Shown one piece after another: positions 23,776 to 34,437 of a DNA stretch of 64,000 nt; the stretch's first letter is position 1; each line of letters opens with the position of its first letter. This stretch comes from Cantharellus purpuraceus (lineage: Eukaryota > Basidiomycota > Agaricomycetes > Cantharellales > Hydnaceae): positions 310,001 through 374,000 of the forward strand of contig JALBUN010000045.1 in assembly GCA_025174535.1 (NCBI GenBank), in the 5' to 3' direction. A model generated the notes under the pieces. It searched no databases. It saw only the letters and a program-made list of their open reading frames with translations, and had not been told where the DNA came from. Both the position numbers and the translations under genes were made by a program.

Positions 23776-25134
23776 ATGAACCAGTATCCCTCAAAGTAAG
23801 TGTCATTGCCGGGACATTCACATCTCACCCCTGATCATCCGTTTGGCATACGACTTATATATTCACAGTCCCACTTTTGAAAACGGTTACAACTATGCAC
23901 CCTTTGAGGATGCACTCGAAGCCCTCACCGCAACCGACCCCTGGTACGTCGAATAACTGATATGGCCACAGAAAGCCACTCACCTTGCTCTCATCTTCAG
24001 GGTTGCATTCCCAAACGGCGATGTTGGCGCCTTTCAAGAGGCGCCAATTCATCTACTGTATGTCAACAAGCAATCCCAATGTCTAAGACACATCACTCAC
24101 TTGTTCTCCACTTCAACGCCCCATTACTGGACGACCCAGACAACATCGCCTTCGGAGAGGCGTCGATCGATGACCTCCCCGTGATGGGTCCGTCGGAAGT
24201 TGATGAGTAAGGCGATCTTCACTGTCACATGATACAGCGGACTGACTCTACCATTCTCAGAGCAACATTGAGAGAGGTTTTCCAAGGCTAGGCAGGGCCA
24301 GGGCTCTTCGACGCGTGGCTCTGGAACGACTCCCAACCACAGGATGCGTTGGGGTCAGGTGAAGGCCTTGGTCTCCCAATGTCCCAAGAGCCAGTGCCAA
24401 GTGCACTCCACTCCCTAGCATACCCATGGGACCAGCAGAGGCTGGACTATGATCCAGCTCCAGGTTGGCTGGGTGACAATACCAGTAATAAGCGATTGGC
24501 ATTCTAATCACCCTGATATACTCCTGATGGCGACTGGACAGTTGTTCGTTTGGGTCGCGACCCAATGGCATTAACAACCCATATTAGTACGGGCCCGCTG
24601 GGTGGAACACCACAGCAGTGCAGCCCACATGACAGTTGCCCAGATGCCGGGTGGAACAACCACAAACGTTCCTCCAGCATCATCCAAGCACACCACCACC
24701 ATGCACACCACACCACACCATATGGATACCCCTCGTATCAGCATCACCAGCCGTCCGTCGATGGAGGATTTCGATGTTGCGTGCTGAACGATGAGAATGG
24801 CATGCCATGCAAGTACCATTGCACAATGGGCAAAAGTTCTTGCTTTGCAAGCCATATTCTTAGCATGCACATCGGGGTAGAGCTCAAGAGGATCCATGTC
24901 TGCCAGCTGAACCAGACAAACGCGCAATTATTATTTACTGAGGAGAGGGTCAAGCATGCGGAGGAATACGCTTGGCGTTGCCCGGCTGCTGGATGCTTTG
25001 TTAGAATGAGGGATGACACCGTGCGCCGGCACTCACTGAGCCGGCATCCTCATTCTCCCATGCTCGCCTTCCAGTGGGGGAAAGGGCTCGAGACTGCCCC
25101 AAGGCACATTGTGGAGGATATACTCAACAGTTGA
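23776..25134 (+). CDS. C2H2 zinc-finger protein, possibly a pseudogene
   Basis: Proposed exons: 23776-23795, 23869-23943, 24001-24057, an exon ending 24206, 24261-24484 and 24542-25134. The donor sites are GTAAGT, GTACGT, GTATGT, GTAAGG and GTAATA. The last intron (57 nt) removes two stops and keeps the frame. The C-terminal 190 residues carry a His-rich stretch and two zinc-finger-like units. One is degenerate (CCVLNDENGMPCKYHC with a downstream HILSMH); the other is standard C-x4-C-x12-H-x3-H (CPAAGCFVRMRDDTVRRH). This suggests a nuclear DNA-binding regulator. Two problems remain: I cannot find a phase-consistent acceptor after 24057, and an in-frame TAG at 24289 interrupts LREVFQG/AGPGLFDAW. 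It may be a decayed gene or my exon model may be wrong. Confidence 0.55.
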
Positions 25135-25594
25135 ATGCGACATCCGGCATCAACGGGATGGTCTCGAGTCTTGAGATGGATTGCGACCACATATGGGTGT
25201 CCCCGTCCCTCTGAGATGCATCCCTGGTCCTGATCGCCAACGTGGGTCCTAGGACGTAGGCAGACAGGCGGTGATCTGTATCCCCTTAAAACACATTTCA
25301 ACAAACATAACACCGGTGTTCAAGATGTACGAAATGAAACTCTGACCAGCATCGATGGGATGGGACATGAGGAAGCATCTTCTTCAGTCACGTGATGGCC
25401 AAGTATGTTGAAACTAATCCGAAAGATCGTGGATGGTATGCAAGTGCGGGAAGGAACGGATGGAGATCGATGTAGTTCTGGTGGCGATTTGAATGTTTTG
25501 TATCTTCGGTGGCATGATCTTCTTTGGTCCCCTCTCCTGTATCACATTCACACACACCTGCAATGCAGTTGCATAATCCATCATCATGATTCCC
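25135..25594. other. Unique sequence 3' of the zinc-finger gene
   Basis: No repeat end, RNA gene or convincing ORF. The right border is where homology to LTR1 begins, at a truncated end without a TG or TSD. Confidence 0.4.
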
Positions 25595-27150
25595 AGACCA
25601 GAAAACAGGGTGGATACCCTTCTTTTTGTCTGATCAGTGCCTAGTTCTGTTATGACTATATTCATTAACGTCCAGATCCCTGTCCGATCCACTCAGATCC
25701 CCACGCATATGAAATCTATACTCCATTTGGAAACCGCTGTCTCCATCTACCTGTCCAATTGTCACCGCTGATCCTGCCTATCCATCTCTGGTTCCAATTG
25801 ATGCATCAGCATCACCATAGGAACCCAGACACCCATCCCCATCAGACTCGGACATACTCATGTAAGGCTGTTGGCCTCAGAGACCCATCACCGGAGTAAT
25901 TATTATTAGATTTCAAAATATTTAAGTTGCCCAACTGGGGACTTCATTCCCCAGTTCGAATATTGAATCATGCCTAGTTCCTAAGTCCGATCCTAACTCT
26001 CTAAGTTGTACTCCATCTCTGAAATCTCAGACACTGGTATTAGTGAGGGCGCAGCACATAAGCTGAAGCCAAGTCCGTTCCGACCCCCACGACGTGCTCT
26101 GACTCTGACCCAACCTCCGACCTCAATCTCCAACCCAATCTCCGACCCCCAATTGGACCTAGTGCGTAACAAGTTCAGGGATCAGAGCAGGTGATTGATG
26201 ATCAGATCAGGTGATTGCCTTGCCCCTTTCCATAACATTCCAGCTGTTTCCTTCTATTATTAGATAGAACTTTCCAGAACCATTATTTGGCTCCTGATCA
26301 GTGTTAGTACAGTGATCAGATCCTGTGATTGGCTTGGAATATTCTACCCCTTTCTTCCACCTTCCACAACCTTCCAGTAGTTTCCATCTATTAATAGGTA
26401 GAATATTCCAGAAGCATTAATCAGCCCCTGTAAATACAATATATAAGGAGGCCATTCTGCCTCTGAAATAATAACATATCCAACATATCCTACCCATCTT
26501 CTGCACACCAGTGTGACTAGAGTGACATACAGTGTCATCCTCTATATCTCAGTAACTGTTGATTACCAGTTCAAGGATCTTTTACAGTTGTGTAACTGTC
26601 CTTGATTGCACTCAAAGTAGTGATATTCCTGCTTTGGGCGTGAGTGTAGTATCTACCTTGTGTGACTACAAATCTACAGGATGAGATTGTCTGTCGATAG
26701 TCCTGCCATTAGTGCTCTTGTTTAAGTTACTAGTGTGTACTGCCTTTGCAGAGCATTAGAAGCTTGAACTCATGTGAAGCAGTTGCTAGACTACTTCACA
26801 TATTGCTGTTACCCGCTTCTGAGTGTCACTGGTTGGACGGTTGGATTCATCCACCTACTTCCTTTAGCCTCTAAGTGCATTCCCCTCATTTTGGAATATC
26901 TGGACCCCTAAGCATCCATGAACTCTAGACTCTAGAAGTCTTCTTCATTTCTTGCTGCTAAGAAATGTATTACTTTTCTGCGTATAGTCTGCATTGACCA
27001 ATACAAAGGATTGTAACCAAAGTACAAACATTAAATCATTTCTGGAGTTGTGCTGCAGCAGGGGTTTGATATTCTTCTCAGCTGTTCATTCATGGAATTG
27101 TGGTGATTTAGAGTTTGCCCTAACACCATAATTTTGCGGGTTCCAAAACA
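25595..27150 (+). mobile_element. LTR1 copy c, 5'-truncated, split by a solo LTR2
   Basis: The sense strand shows TATA (AATATATAAGGAGG, near 26439) and ends GGGTTCCAAAACA at 27150. The first 400 bp or so found in copies a and d are missing. The solo LTR2 at 25648-26171 interrupts it. The right junction (27150/27151) is one breakpoint of the proposed inversion. Confidence 0.82.
25648..26171 (-). mobile_element. Solo LTR2 inside LTR1c
   Basis: 524 bp, TGTTATGAC...GTGCGTAACA, with a perfect 5-bp duplication AGTTC (25643-25647 and 26172-26176). The uninterrupted target is visible in LTR1a (tgatccctgaactaggcact, read in reverse). The strand given is relative to the TGTTACGCACTAGG reading used for this family here. 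The transcriptional sense is probably the opposite, judged from element E3. Confidence 0.92.
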
Positions 27151-27544
27151 AATACGCTTGTTCAGAAGGAAGTGTTCAAGTGCATATCTATCTTTTTACG
27201 TTGAAGGGATTATTGTTAGCTTTAATCTACTCAACCTGCAGTACTAAGGCACTAGGTTACTTCCCCCTTTGAAGTATCTGAACCCTTGAATGCCTGTCAA
27301 TCTTTGACTTTACATTGCATCAGCAGTAAAGTGTGAACTACACGTGACAAGCATAAATCTCTATTGCTTCACTTGCTGTGGCAACATTGATTGTGATTGT
27401 TCACTGGAGTATAATTTCTTAATTGGGTTCTCCGTTAAAATAGTTTCAAGCTTATTGCTAGCCTTGAAAGGTCATACATCCTCAGGCTAAACTTAGATTG
27501 TGATTAACATCACAGTTTAGGTTGAAGTTCATGGTTCCAAAACA
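27151..27544 (+). repeat. Element Y, one end (394 bp)
   Basis: Ends GGTTCCAAAACA, like LTR1. It is followed by CCGAG, which matches the reverse complement CTCGG next to the other piece of Y (31353-32360). It begins AATAC, which matches GTATT at 31353. The pieces fit together as one solo-LTR-like unit of about 1.4 kb (TGTTGGGG...TTCCAAAACA), split by LTR1d and then separated by inversion. Confidence 0.75.
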
Positions 27545-27933
27545 CCGAGATTTCAGAGACGGAGTACGACTTAGAGAGTTAGGATCGGACTTAGGAGCTA
27601 GGCATGATTCAATATTCAAACTGGGGAATGAAGTCCCCAGTCGGGCAACTTAAATACATATTTTGAAATCTAATAATAATTACTCCGGTGATGGGTCTCC
27701 AAGGCCAACAGCCTCGCATGAGTATGTCCGAGTCCAACGGGGACAGATGTCCAGGTTCCTATGGTGATGCTGATGCATCAATTGGAACTGGAGACGGATG
27801 GGCAGAATCGGCGGTGACAATCGGACAGGTAAATGGAGACGTAGTGGTTTCCAAATGGAGTATAGATTTCATATGCACGGGGATCTGAGTGGATCAGACA
27901 GGGATCTGGTCGTTAATGAATATAATCATAACA
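27545..27933 (+). repeat. Solo LTR2 (copy a), right part
   Basis: Starts inside LTR2 at CCGAGATTTCAG and ends ATCATAACA. It is followed by ATAAC (27934-27938), which pairs with GTTAT at 32506-32510 beside the left part. The two parts were one LTR2, interrupted by Y. Confidence 0.82.
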
Positions 27934-27938
27934 ATAAC

Positions 27939-28990
27939 AGGGAACAATCAGTGCCATTGACCCCAGAAGGCCAAGGCATACTGGATCAATTGGACACAAT
28001 TGATCCTATTGATGGCATTACTTGCATGGTGTGAGTAGCCATAGTTGATAATAGAGGTGCGGACCCAGAGAAGTCTGTACTTGCCAAGGTGGGCATTAAA
28101 GTATCGCCTCCTGAGCAATATGCAGGAGGCACAGATCTTGAAGAGTTTGAGATCTTTGTAGCAGGTATGCTACAATGGCTGAAGATGAATAATCTCCTAG
28201 GGCCATCAAGTACAAAGTTTCAACTATTGTACTTAGGCACTTGCCTTAAAGCTGAGGCCCAGGAATGGTTCTACAGGAATGTAGAACACTATGACAGGGC
28301 AGTCCAAGACCAGACCTTGGAAACTGCAATCCAAGGATTGCAGCATAGATTCCTACACACCCTGATGCATCACCATGTGTCAAATAAATTTGACTCTGTA
28401 ATACAGGGTCAAATGACTGTTCAGAAATTAATGAATGACCTAGATAAGTATGCAGGCCGCATGATAATGCTGCCAGATGCATACACATACAGGAAGAGGT
28501 TCATAACTGCAATGCATGAACCTCTGAGACAAGAAGTCCTCAAGAAGGGCTTCAATGCCGAGTTTAGCAGTATCAAGCAGTTGTATGAAACTGCTCAAAT
28601 GATAGAGGAAGTGATGCGATACCACCATGGTATGCAATGCCTGGAGAATGCAACTAGCATGTCCTCCTCAACCCATAGACCAGTAGTCAATAGAACTACT
28701 GGTATGATGAATACAGGGAGTTGACCCATGTCCCATGGACATGTGTATACAGCTCCCAATACACTCACAACAAGTGAGTGTGTCAAGGCTGGAACCCTGT
28801 AATGGAAGCTCCAGGTCCAATTCCAACATTACCCCTTTAAGGGTAATTATCAATCAAAGCCACCAGCACATGTGACTGGTGATTAATTGAACAATGTTAC
28901 CAGTAACATTGTGTGCTACAAATGTGACCAGACAGGTCACATGTGACCCAGCTGCCCCAAGCTAAAGGGCAACATGAGGTCAGTTGCAGT
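27939..28990 (+). pseudogene. Ty3/gypsy element Z: gag, central and C-terminal part
   Basis: The frame REQSVPLTPEGQGILDQLDT continues, after one TGA, to GIKVSPPEQYAGGTDLEEFE, KFQLLYLGTCLKAEAQEWFY and a further helical stretch to 28724. This is a typical gypsy capsid. After a frameshifted region comes a CCHC knuckle near 28916 (CYKCDQTGHM, then TGA for Arg, then PSC). Its N-terminal half lies on the minus strand at 33573-32506, because this segment has been inverted. Confidence 0.8.
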
Positions 28991-29391
28991 CCAAAAGGAC
29001 ATGTCCTCACACATAGTGGAGGACAATGTAGATGGATTCTCCCTGATAGAGGGAGAACATGAAGAAGTGATGGATAATCCCAAGGACCATCTAGATGAAA
29101 AAAATGCCAGCTATAGAAGTAGCTGATGAATGGAATGAGGAGATCACCCCATATGAATGGGATGACCAAGATGATGCCCCTGAAGAGGAGGCTATGCCAA
29201 TGTATCACTCTAATGTGGTATGAATTTGATCCAATGATTGAATTCCACCAAAACACACCTATGCAGTGCATTTCTGTAGTGCAACAAGATTCCCAAGAAG
29301 CAGGGAATCATGACAGCTGCATATAGCTGCTGTCAGCATTGACAGATCAGCTGAACCTATGTATAATCATAGGAGCTGACAGAAGTCAACA

Positions 29392-29730
29392 GTGCGACCC
29401 AATAGACTGCACATAGACAATAAAACAATCTCTGGGTATTGGGAGATTGGTGGAACACTAGCTCACTGTCTATTAGACAGTGGGAGCGAGGGGATAATGA
29501 TATCCCCTGAATTCACATGTATGACAGGTATGAAAACCTTCATGCTAGAGCAACCCATTGCACTGCAATTAGCATGCATTGGGAGCAGGAGTACCATAAA
29601 GTTTGGTAGTCAGGACATTGAAGAATACTTCAATGTCACCAACATTGAGTATTACGATGTGATACTTGGTACCCCATTCCTATGAAAGTTAGGAATATGC
29701 CTGGACTTTAATGGCCCAGGCTGAATCATG
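29392..29730 (+). pseudogene. Element Z aspartic protease
   Basis: Retropepsin-like fold signature: CLLDSGSEGIMISPEF and, 90 residues later, YYDVILGTPFL. Downstream the frame has several stops and reaches the LTR1d junction at 29921. RT, RNase H and integrase of Z are absent from the window. Confidence 0.8.
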
Positions 29731-29921
29731 ATGGGAACTGAAGAAGTCCCCACCAATGAAGAGTATAATACTGATGCTCTTCATACCTTGTCATGGGGTA
29801 TAAACTCAATATGAAGAAGGAGTATTGGCGTGAATAAATGATGCCAAGGGGGTAACTCTAAACATGAGCTACCCACAACACAGTCCTTCCCAAAAGAAAG
29901 ACTAGACTCAGTAAAGGACCC

Positions 29922-31352
29922 TGTTTTGGAACCTGCAAAATTATGGTGTTAGGGCAAACTCTAAATCACCACAATTCCATGAATGAACAGCTGAGAAGAA
30001 TATCAAACCCCTGCTGCAGCACAACTCCAGAAATGATTTAATGTTTGTACTTTGGTTACAATCCTTTGTATTGGTCAATGCAGACTATACGCAGAAAAGT
30101 AATACATTTCTTAGCAGCAAGAAATGAAGAAGACTTCTAGAGTCTAGAGTTCATGGATGCTTAGGGGTCCAGATATTCCAAAATGAGGGGAATGCACTTA
30201 GAGGCTAAAGGAAGTAGGTGGATGAATCCAACCGTCCAACCAGTGACACTCAGAAGCGGGTAACAGCAATATGTGAAGTAGTCTAGCAACTGCTTCACAT
30301 GAGTTCAAGCTTCTAATGCTCTGCAAAGGCAGTACACACTAGTAACTTAAACAAGAGCACTAATGGCAGGACTATCGACAGACAATCTCATCCTGTAGAT
30401 TTGTAGTCACACAAGGTAGATACTACACTCACGCCCAAAGCAGGAATATCACTACTTTGAGTGCAATCAAGGACAGTTACACAACTGTAAAAGATCCTTG
30501 AACTGGTAATCAACAGTTACTGAGATATAGAGGATGACACTGTATGTCACTCTAGTCACACTGGTGTGCAGAAGATGGGTAGGATATGTTGGATATGTTA
30601 TTATTTCAGAGGCAGAATGGCCTCCTTATATATTGTATTTACAGGGGCTGATTAATGCTTCTGGAATATTCTACCTATTAATAGATGGAAACTACTGGAA
30701 GGTTGTGGAAGGTGGAAGAAAGGGGTAGAATATTCCAAGCCAATCACAGGATCTGATCACAACACTAACACTGATCAGGAGCTGAATAATGGTTCTGGAA
30801 AGTTCTATCTAATAATAGAGGGAAACAGCTAGAATGTTATGGAAAGGAATATTCCAAGGCAGTCACCTGATTTGATCACCCATCAGCTGATTTGATCCCT
30901 GAACTAGGCACTGATCAGGCAAAAAGAAGGGTGTCCACCCTGTTTTCTGCACTGGTTTGGACAGCCATGGATAGCCACATCTCAGGTGATGATCTCCATG
31001 GAAAATAGTGCCCTGAGAGGCTGTGGTTGTTAAGTTAGAGAGTATTTATTGATCAGAGACATCTGAGCTTGAATTCAGGCCAAATGCCTGGTCCAAAAGG
31101 GGAGAGCTGGCTGTGCAAAGGTTTGTGGGCACCTATGGGTCCACAACTGTAGCACAGCAGAAATAAATGATTCTGGGCTGAGTTCTGCATGGAATATTCC
31201 TGAAAAAATATGGCAAAATAGAGAATATTTGAATAAGTCCATTTCAGGTACAAGCACCAAATATATGCTGATATTTAGGAATGGAAAAGCAAAGAATAGC
31301 ACATTGGTGCTGCATAAATGGAATTTGATAGGGAAAAGGTGGTTCCCATACA
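29922..31352 (-). mobile_element. LTR1 copy d (long form)
   Basis: 1431 bp, TGTTTTGG...CCCATACA, nearly identical to copy a. The right flank GTATT (31353) does not match the left flank GACCC, but it does match AATAC at 27151, the outer side of LTR1c. It therefore has its expected TSD only if 27151-29921 is flipped back. Confidence 0.88.
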
Positions 31353-32360
31353 GTATTCACTGTACGTGTTTATCCGTGATAGAATCAACAGTCAAGGGAT
31401 ATTAATCTTGTCTCAAAGAGGTGAGTTAATAGACTGTGTTGTTGATTTATTGAAATGCCCACCATTGAACCAACCGATCAATAGCAAAGTACGTGTTAAC
31501 CTGACTAACCTCAGAGTCTCAATTAAACGTGCAATATTCTTGACCAATCAATAGCCTAGTACGTATTAACCTGACTAACCTCAGAGTCTCAATTAAGCGT
31601 GCAAGATTCTTGATTATAACCAATAGCCTGATACGTGATAATTTGACTAACCTCAGAGTCTCAATTACACGTGTAAGGTTCTTGATCAATGAATAACAAT
31701 TAATACACTTCAAGTTACTGCTCCGAGTGGGCTTGTAGTGTGTTAATTACTAATCAGTTACTCCGTATTAACCTCTTCTCCGAGTTTGATTAATATTAGA
31801 GCCTGCTGCGCTTGTAATATAATAACTTCTGGCTTCTCCAAGAGTCAATCAAAGTTAATATACACTAAGAGTAGCTGATATAAGTGTGATGGTTATGTGA
31901 TGATTACTCAATGCTTGAGTAGACACTGCTGTGTGTGTGTTGGTAAAAAGATCTTATTTATTGCACTGCTGTTGCAGCCCTTTTTATATACATGGACTAT
32001 CTAGCTTATGTAACTAATCAGAGAACATTCCTGGTGCTTAGGGAAGCCCCTGGAAGGAAAGAGAAGGCCGGGGAACCTTGTGGAGGGTCCAGGAAGGTGT
32101 CAGAAGCTTCTGTGGCCGCTTTTGGCTGAAGTGCACAAACTCTGATGATTATGTAATGCGCACATCATTCGCTCACGTGTGAGTGCTCGTCGGAGTTGAA
32201 TGACAGATTATATCAGCAACCAACCCCTTGTGTACACTTGTGGGCTCAAATACACAAAAAAGCGAAATATAAGTACATTCAATAGAACATTTGAAATACC
32301 TTTAAACTACTAAATAATAGTCCTTATTTGAAGTAGTTTAGAACTGCATATACCCCAACA
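31353..32360 (-). repeat. Element Y, other part (about 1.0 kb)
   Basis: On the minus strand it starts TGTTGGGGTATATGCAG and has a TATA box (TATATAAAAAGG, near 31987). Its end is the LTR1d target site. It is followed at 32361 by CTCGG, the Y target duplication in LTR2. It contains the tandem array at 31484-31690. Confidence 0.75.
31484..31690. repeat. Tandem repeat, about 3 units of 60-70 bp
   Basis: Three imperfect copies of a unit containing TGACTAACCTCAGAGTCTCA followed by ATTAA/CACGTG and TTCTTGA, with ACGTATTAAC-like starts. It lies downstream of the Y TATA box, within the presumed transcribed part of this LTR. Confidence 0.8.
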
Positions 32361-32505
32361 CTCGGACACCAGTATTAGTGAGGGTGCAGCACATAAGCTG
32401 AAGCCAAGTCTGTTCCGACCCCCATGATGTACTCCGACCCCGACCCAACCTCTGACCCAACCTCCGATCCAATCCCCAACCCCCAATTGGACCTAGTGTG
32501 TAACA
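32361..32505 (+). repeat. Solo LTR2 (copy a), left part, in reverse orientation
   Basis: Reverse complement of the first 145 bp of LTR2 (TGTTACACACTAGG... up to GTGTCCGAG). The outer flank GTTAT (32506) pairs with ATAAC at 27934. See the inversion finding. Confidence 0.82.
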
Positions 32506-33573
32506 GTTATGGGGAACATCTTCTTGAGGTGCCCATTGGGTATCTCATTGCTCATGGCAGGTGTCTCCTGAAAGGCCTGCTGCTCATACATGCTGATAAC
32601 TGTTCAGTGCATGTCATGACTGTTGGTTTAAATCAACAGCCATATTGAGCTCTTGCTGGGGCTGCTGCTCTCTAAACAGCTGGCCAAGCTCTTGCTCTGC
32701 ATGTTTAGCCTTCTGTTCAAGGGCTAACCTGTGTTTACAAGAAGCCTCAACTTCTTGTTGTTTCCATAGCTCAATCTCTTGATCGAGCTCCTTTGCCATA
32801 GATTGAGGAGTTTCCTCTTCAATCTGGACCAGTAATCCTTGTCTCACTGGGATTACTGGGTCTCTAATTCCCTCCATTGGGGGAATTTCATTTCCTCTGT
32901 CTAACTGATCATCTGGTTGGATCCTCTCACCCTGGGGAGATCCAGACTCTCTGGATTCAGATTCTTGTTGAGAATCTGGTCTTCAGCGACATGACTTGCG
33001 TCACACAGAGTTCTCTTGGAGTGATTTTAACATTATTCCTAGCTCTGCAATTTGCTGCCCCATAGTAGTGGCAGCATGCCCTGCTTCAGCAGCCATCTTA
33101 GCTGCCTGAGCACTAGCTTCACTAATGCTCTTCATCTCATGTTGATTACGCATGAGCTGTTTGGCCAATCTTGTGATTGGCCTGTGGGCTTCACACTGCT
33201 CTGTGCTGTGTGATTCCCTAGTAGAAGTATTGCTGCTTCTACTTGTGCTCATATATTGAGCATGTTCCTTTCCTTTAGGAATGTTGGAGACAGTGGATGA
33301 CTGTCTCCTCCTTTCTTCTCTAATCAAAGAACCACTCAATGAAGGGTTCTTGTTTGACAGATGATCTATTGTGTGATTGTCTGTGTGGTCTTGTGACCAT
33401 GATGACTCTCTTCTAGAGTCTTCCTTACAAGAAGTCCCTATGACTTCTCTAGGGTCTAGCTCCCCTTCATGGGAGCTTCTGCTGCTGGCTATGCACTGCC
33501 ATTCATCATTTATGATGTCCTGGGTACTGCCAGCACAACTCACTCTTGTTACATCCTGTAACACCAAGTCCAA
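32506..33573 (-). pseudogene. Element Z gag, N-terminal part
   Basis: Minus-strand frames 33573-33001 and 32877-32614 join through two TGA codons (in Arg contexts) into one hydrophilic protein. Features are a Ser/Arg-rich region, then helical coiled-coil segments (QLMRNQHEMKSISEASAQ; ELWKQQEVEASCKHRLALEQ) and a Gln-rich tail. After a frameshift it reads SNEIPNGHLKKMFPI up to the LTR2 junction. There it continues exactly into REQSVPLTPEGQ at 27939 when the LTR2 insertion and the inversion are undone. Confidence 0.75.
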
Positions 33574-33891
33574 TCTCCTTTACCTCTATTATCCATCAGC
33601 TCCACCTCTGTCAACTCCACCTCCATCAACCCCAAACTCCATTATTGTTCTCCTTATAAGTAGTTTCTTCTTATTGGTTACAACAAACCTCCTTCTTTTA
33701 TATTGTTTAGTTTAGTTTGGACTTGGGTCCAAACTCCAAACTCCTTTCCATGTGGTACTCCATATCTGTCTTAATGTCTTATTGTTTTAGTTTCAGCATT
33801 CAATTCTCCACATACTTATATGGGCTACTCTCTGTCTATTACAGTAGTTCGTATATTGACTAAGATTTGCCCCATCAACTTCTGGGTTGCT

Positions 33892-34403
33892 TGTTATGCA
33901 CTAGGTCCAATTGGGGGTCAGAGATTGGGTCGGAGTGATGGTCAGAGTCAGAGTGGGAATCGGGGTGTGTTGTGGAGGTTGGACTGGTTTCAGCTTATGT
34001 GCTGCACCCTCACTAATACCGGTGTCCAAGATTTTGGGGACAGAGTATGACTTGGATAGTTAGGATCAGACTTAGGAGCTAGGTGTGATTCAATATTCGA
34101 ACTGGGGAATGAAGTCCCCAGTTGGGCAACTTAAATACATATTTGAAATCCAATAATAATTACTCCGGTGATGGGTCTCTGAGGCCAACAGCCTTATGTG
34201 GATATGTCCAAGTCTGACAGGGATAGATGTCCAGGTTCCTATGGTGATGCTGATGCATCAATCAGAACCGGAGGCGGATGAGCAAAATTGGTGGTGACAA
34301 TCAGACAGATAAATGGAGACATGATAGTTTCCAAATGGAGTATAGATTTCATGTGCATGGGGAGATCAGATGGGGATCTGGGTGTTAATGAATAGTCATA
34401 ACA
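33892..34403 (-). repeat. LTR2, left LTR of E3
   Basis: TGTTATGCACTAGG...AGTCATAACA, 512 bp. It contains the palindromic-looking CTGGGGAATGAAGTCCCCAG seen in every LTR2 copy. Confidence 0.88.
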
Positions 34404-34437
34404 GTATCTCTCCATTTAAGGCTGAGCCCCTGAGGCC

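Noticed and set aside
33892..34403. Reading this LTR2 as a solo LTR
   Set aside because: Its own flanks differ (TTGCT and GTATC), but TTGCT recurs to the right of the LTR2 at 37103-39036, so the two are the LTRs of one element.
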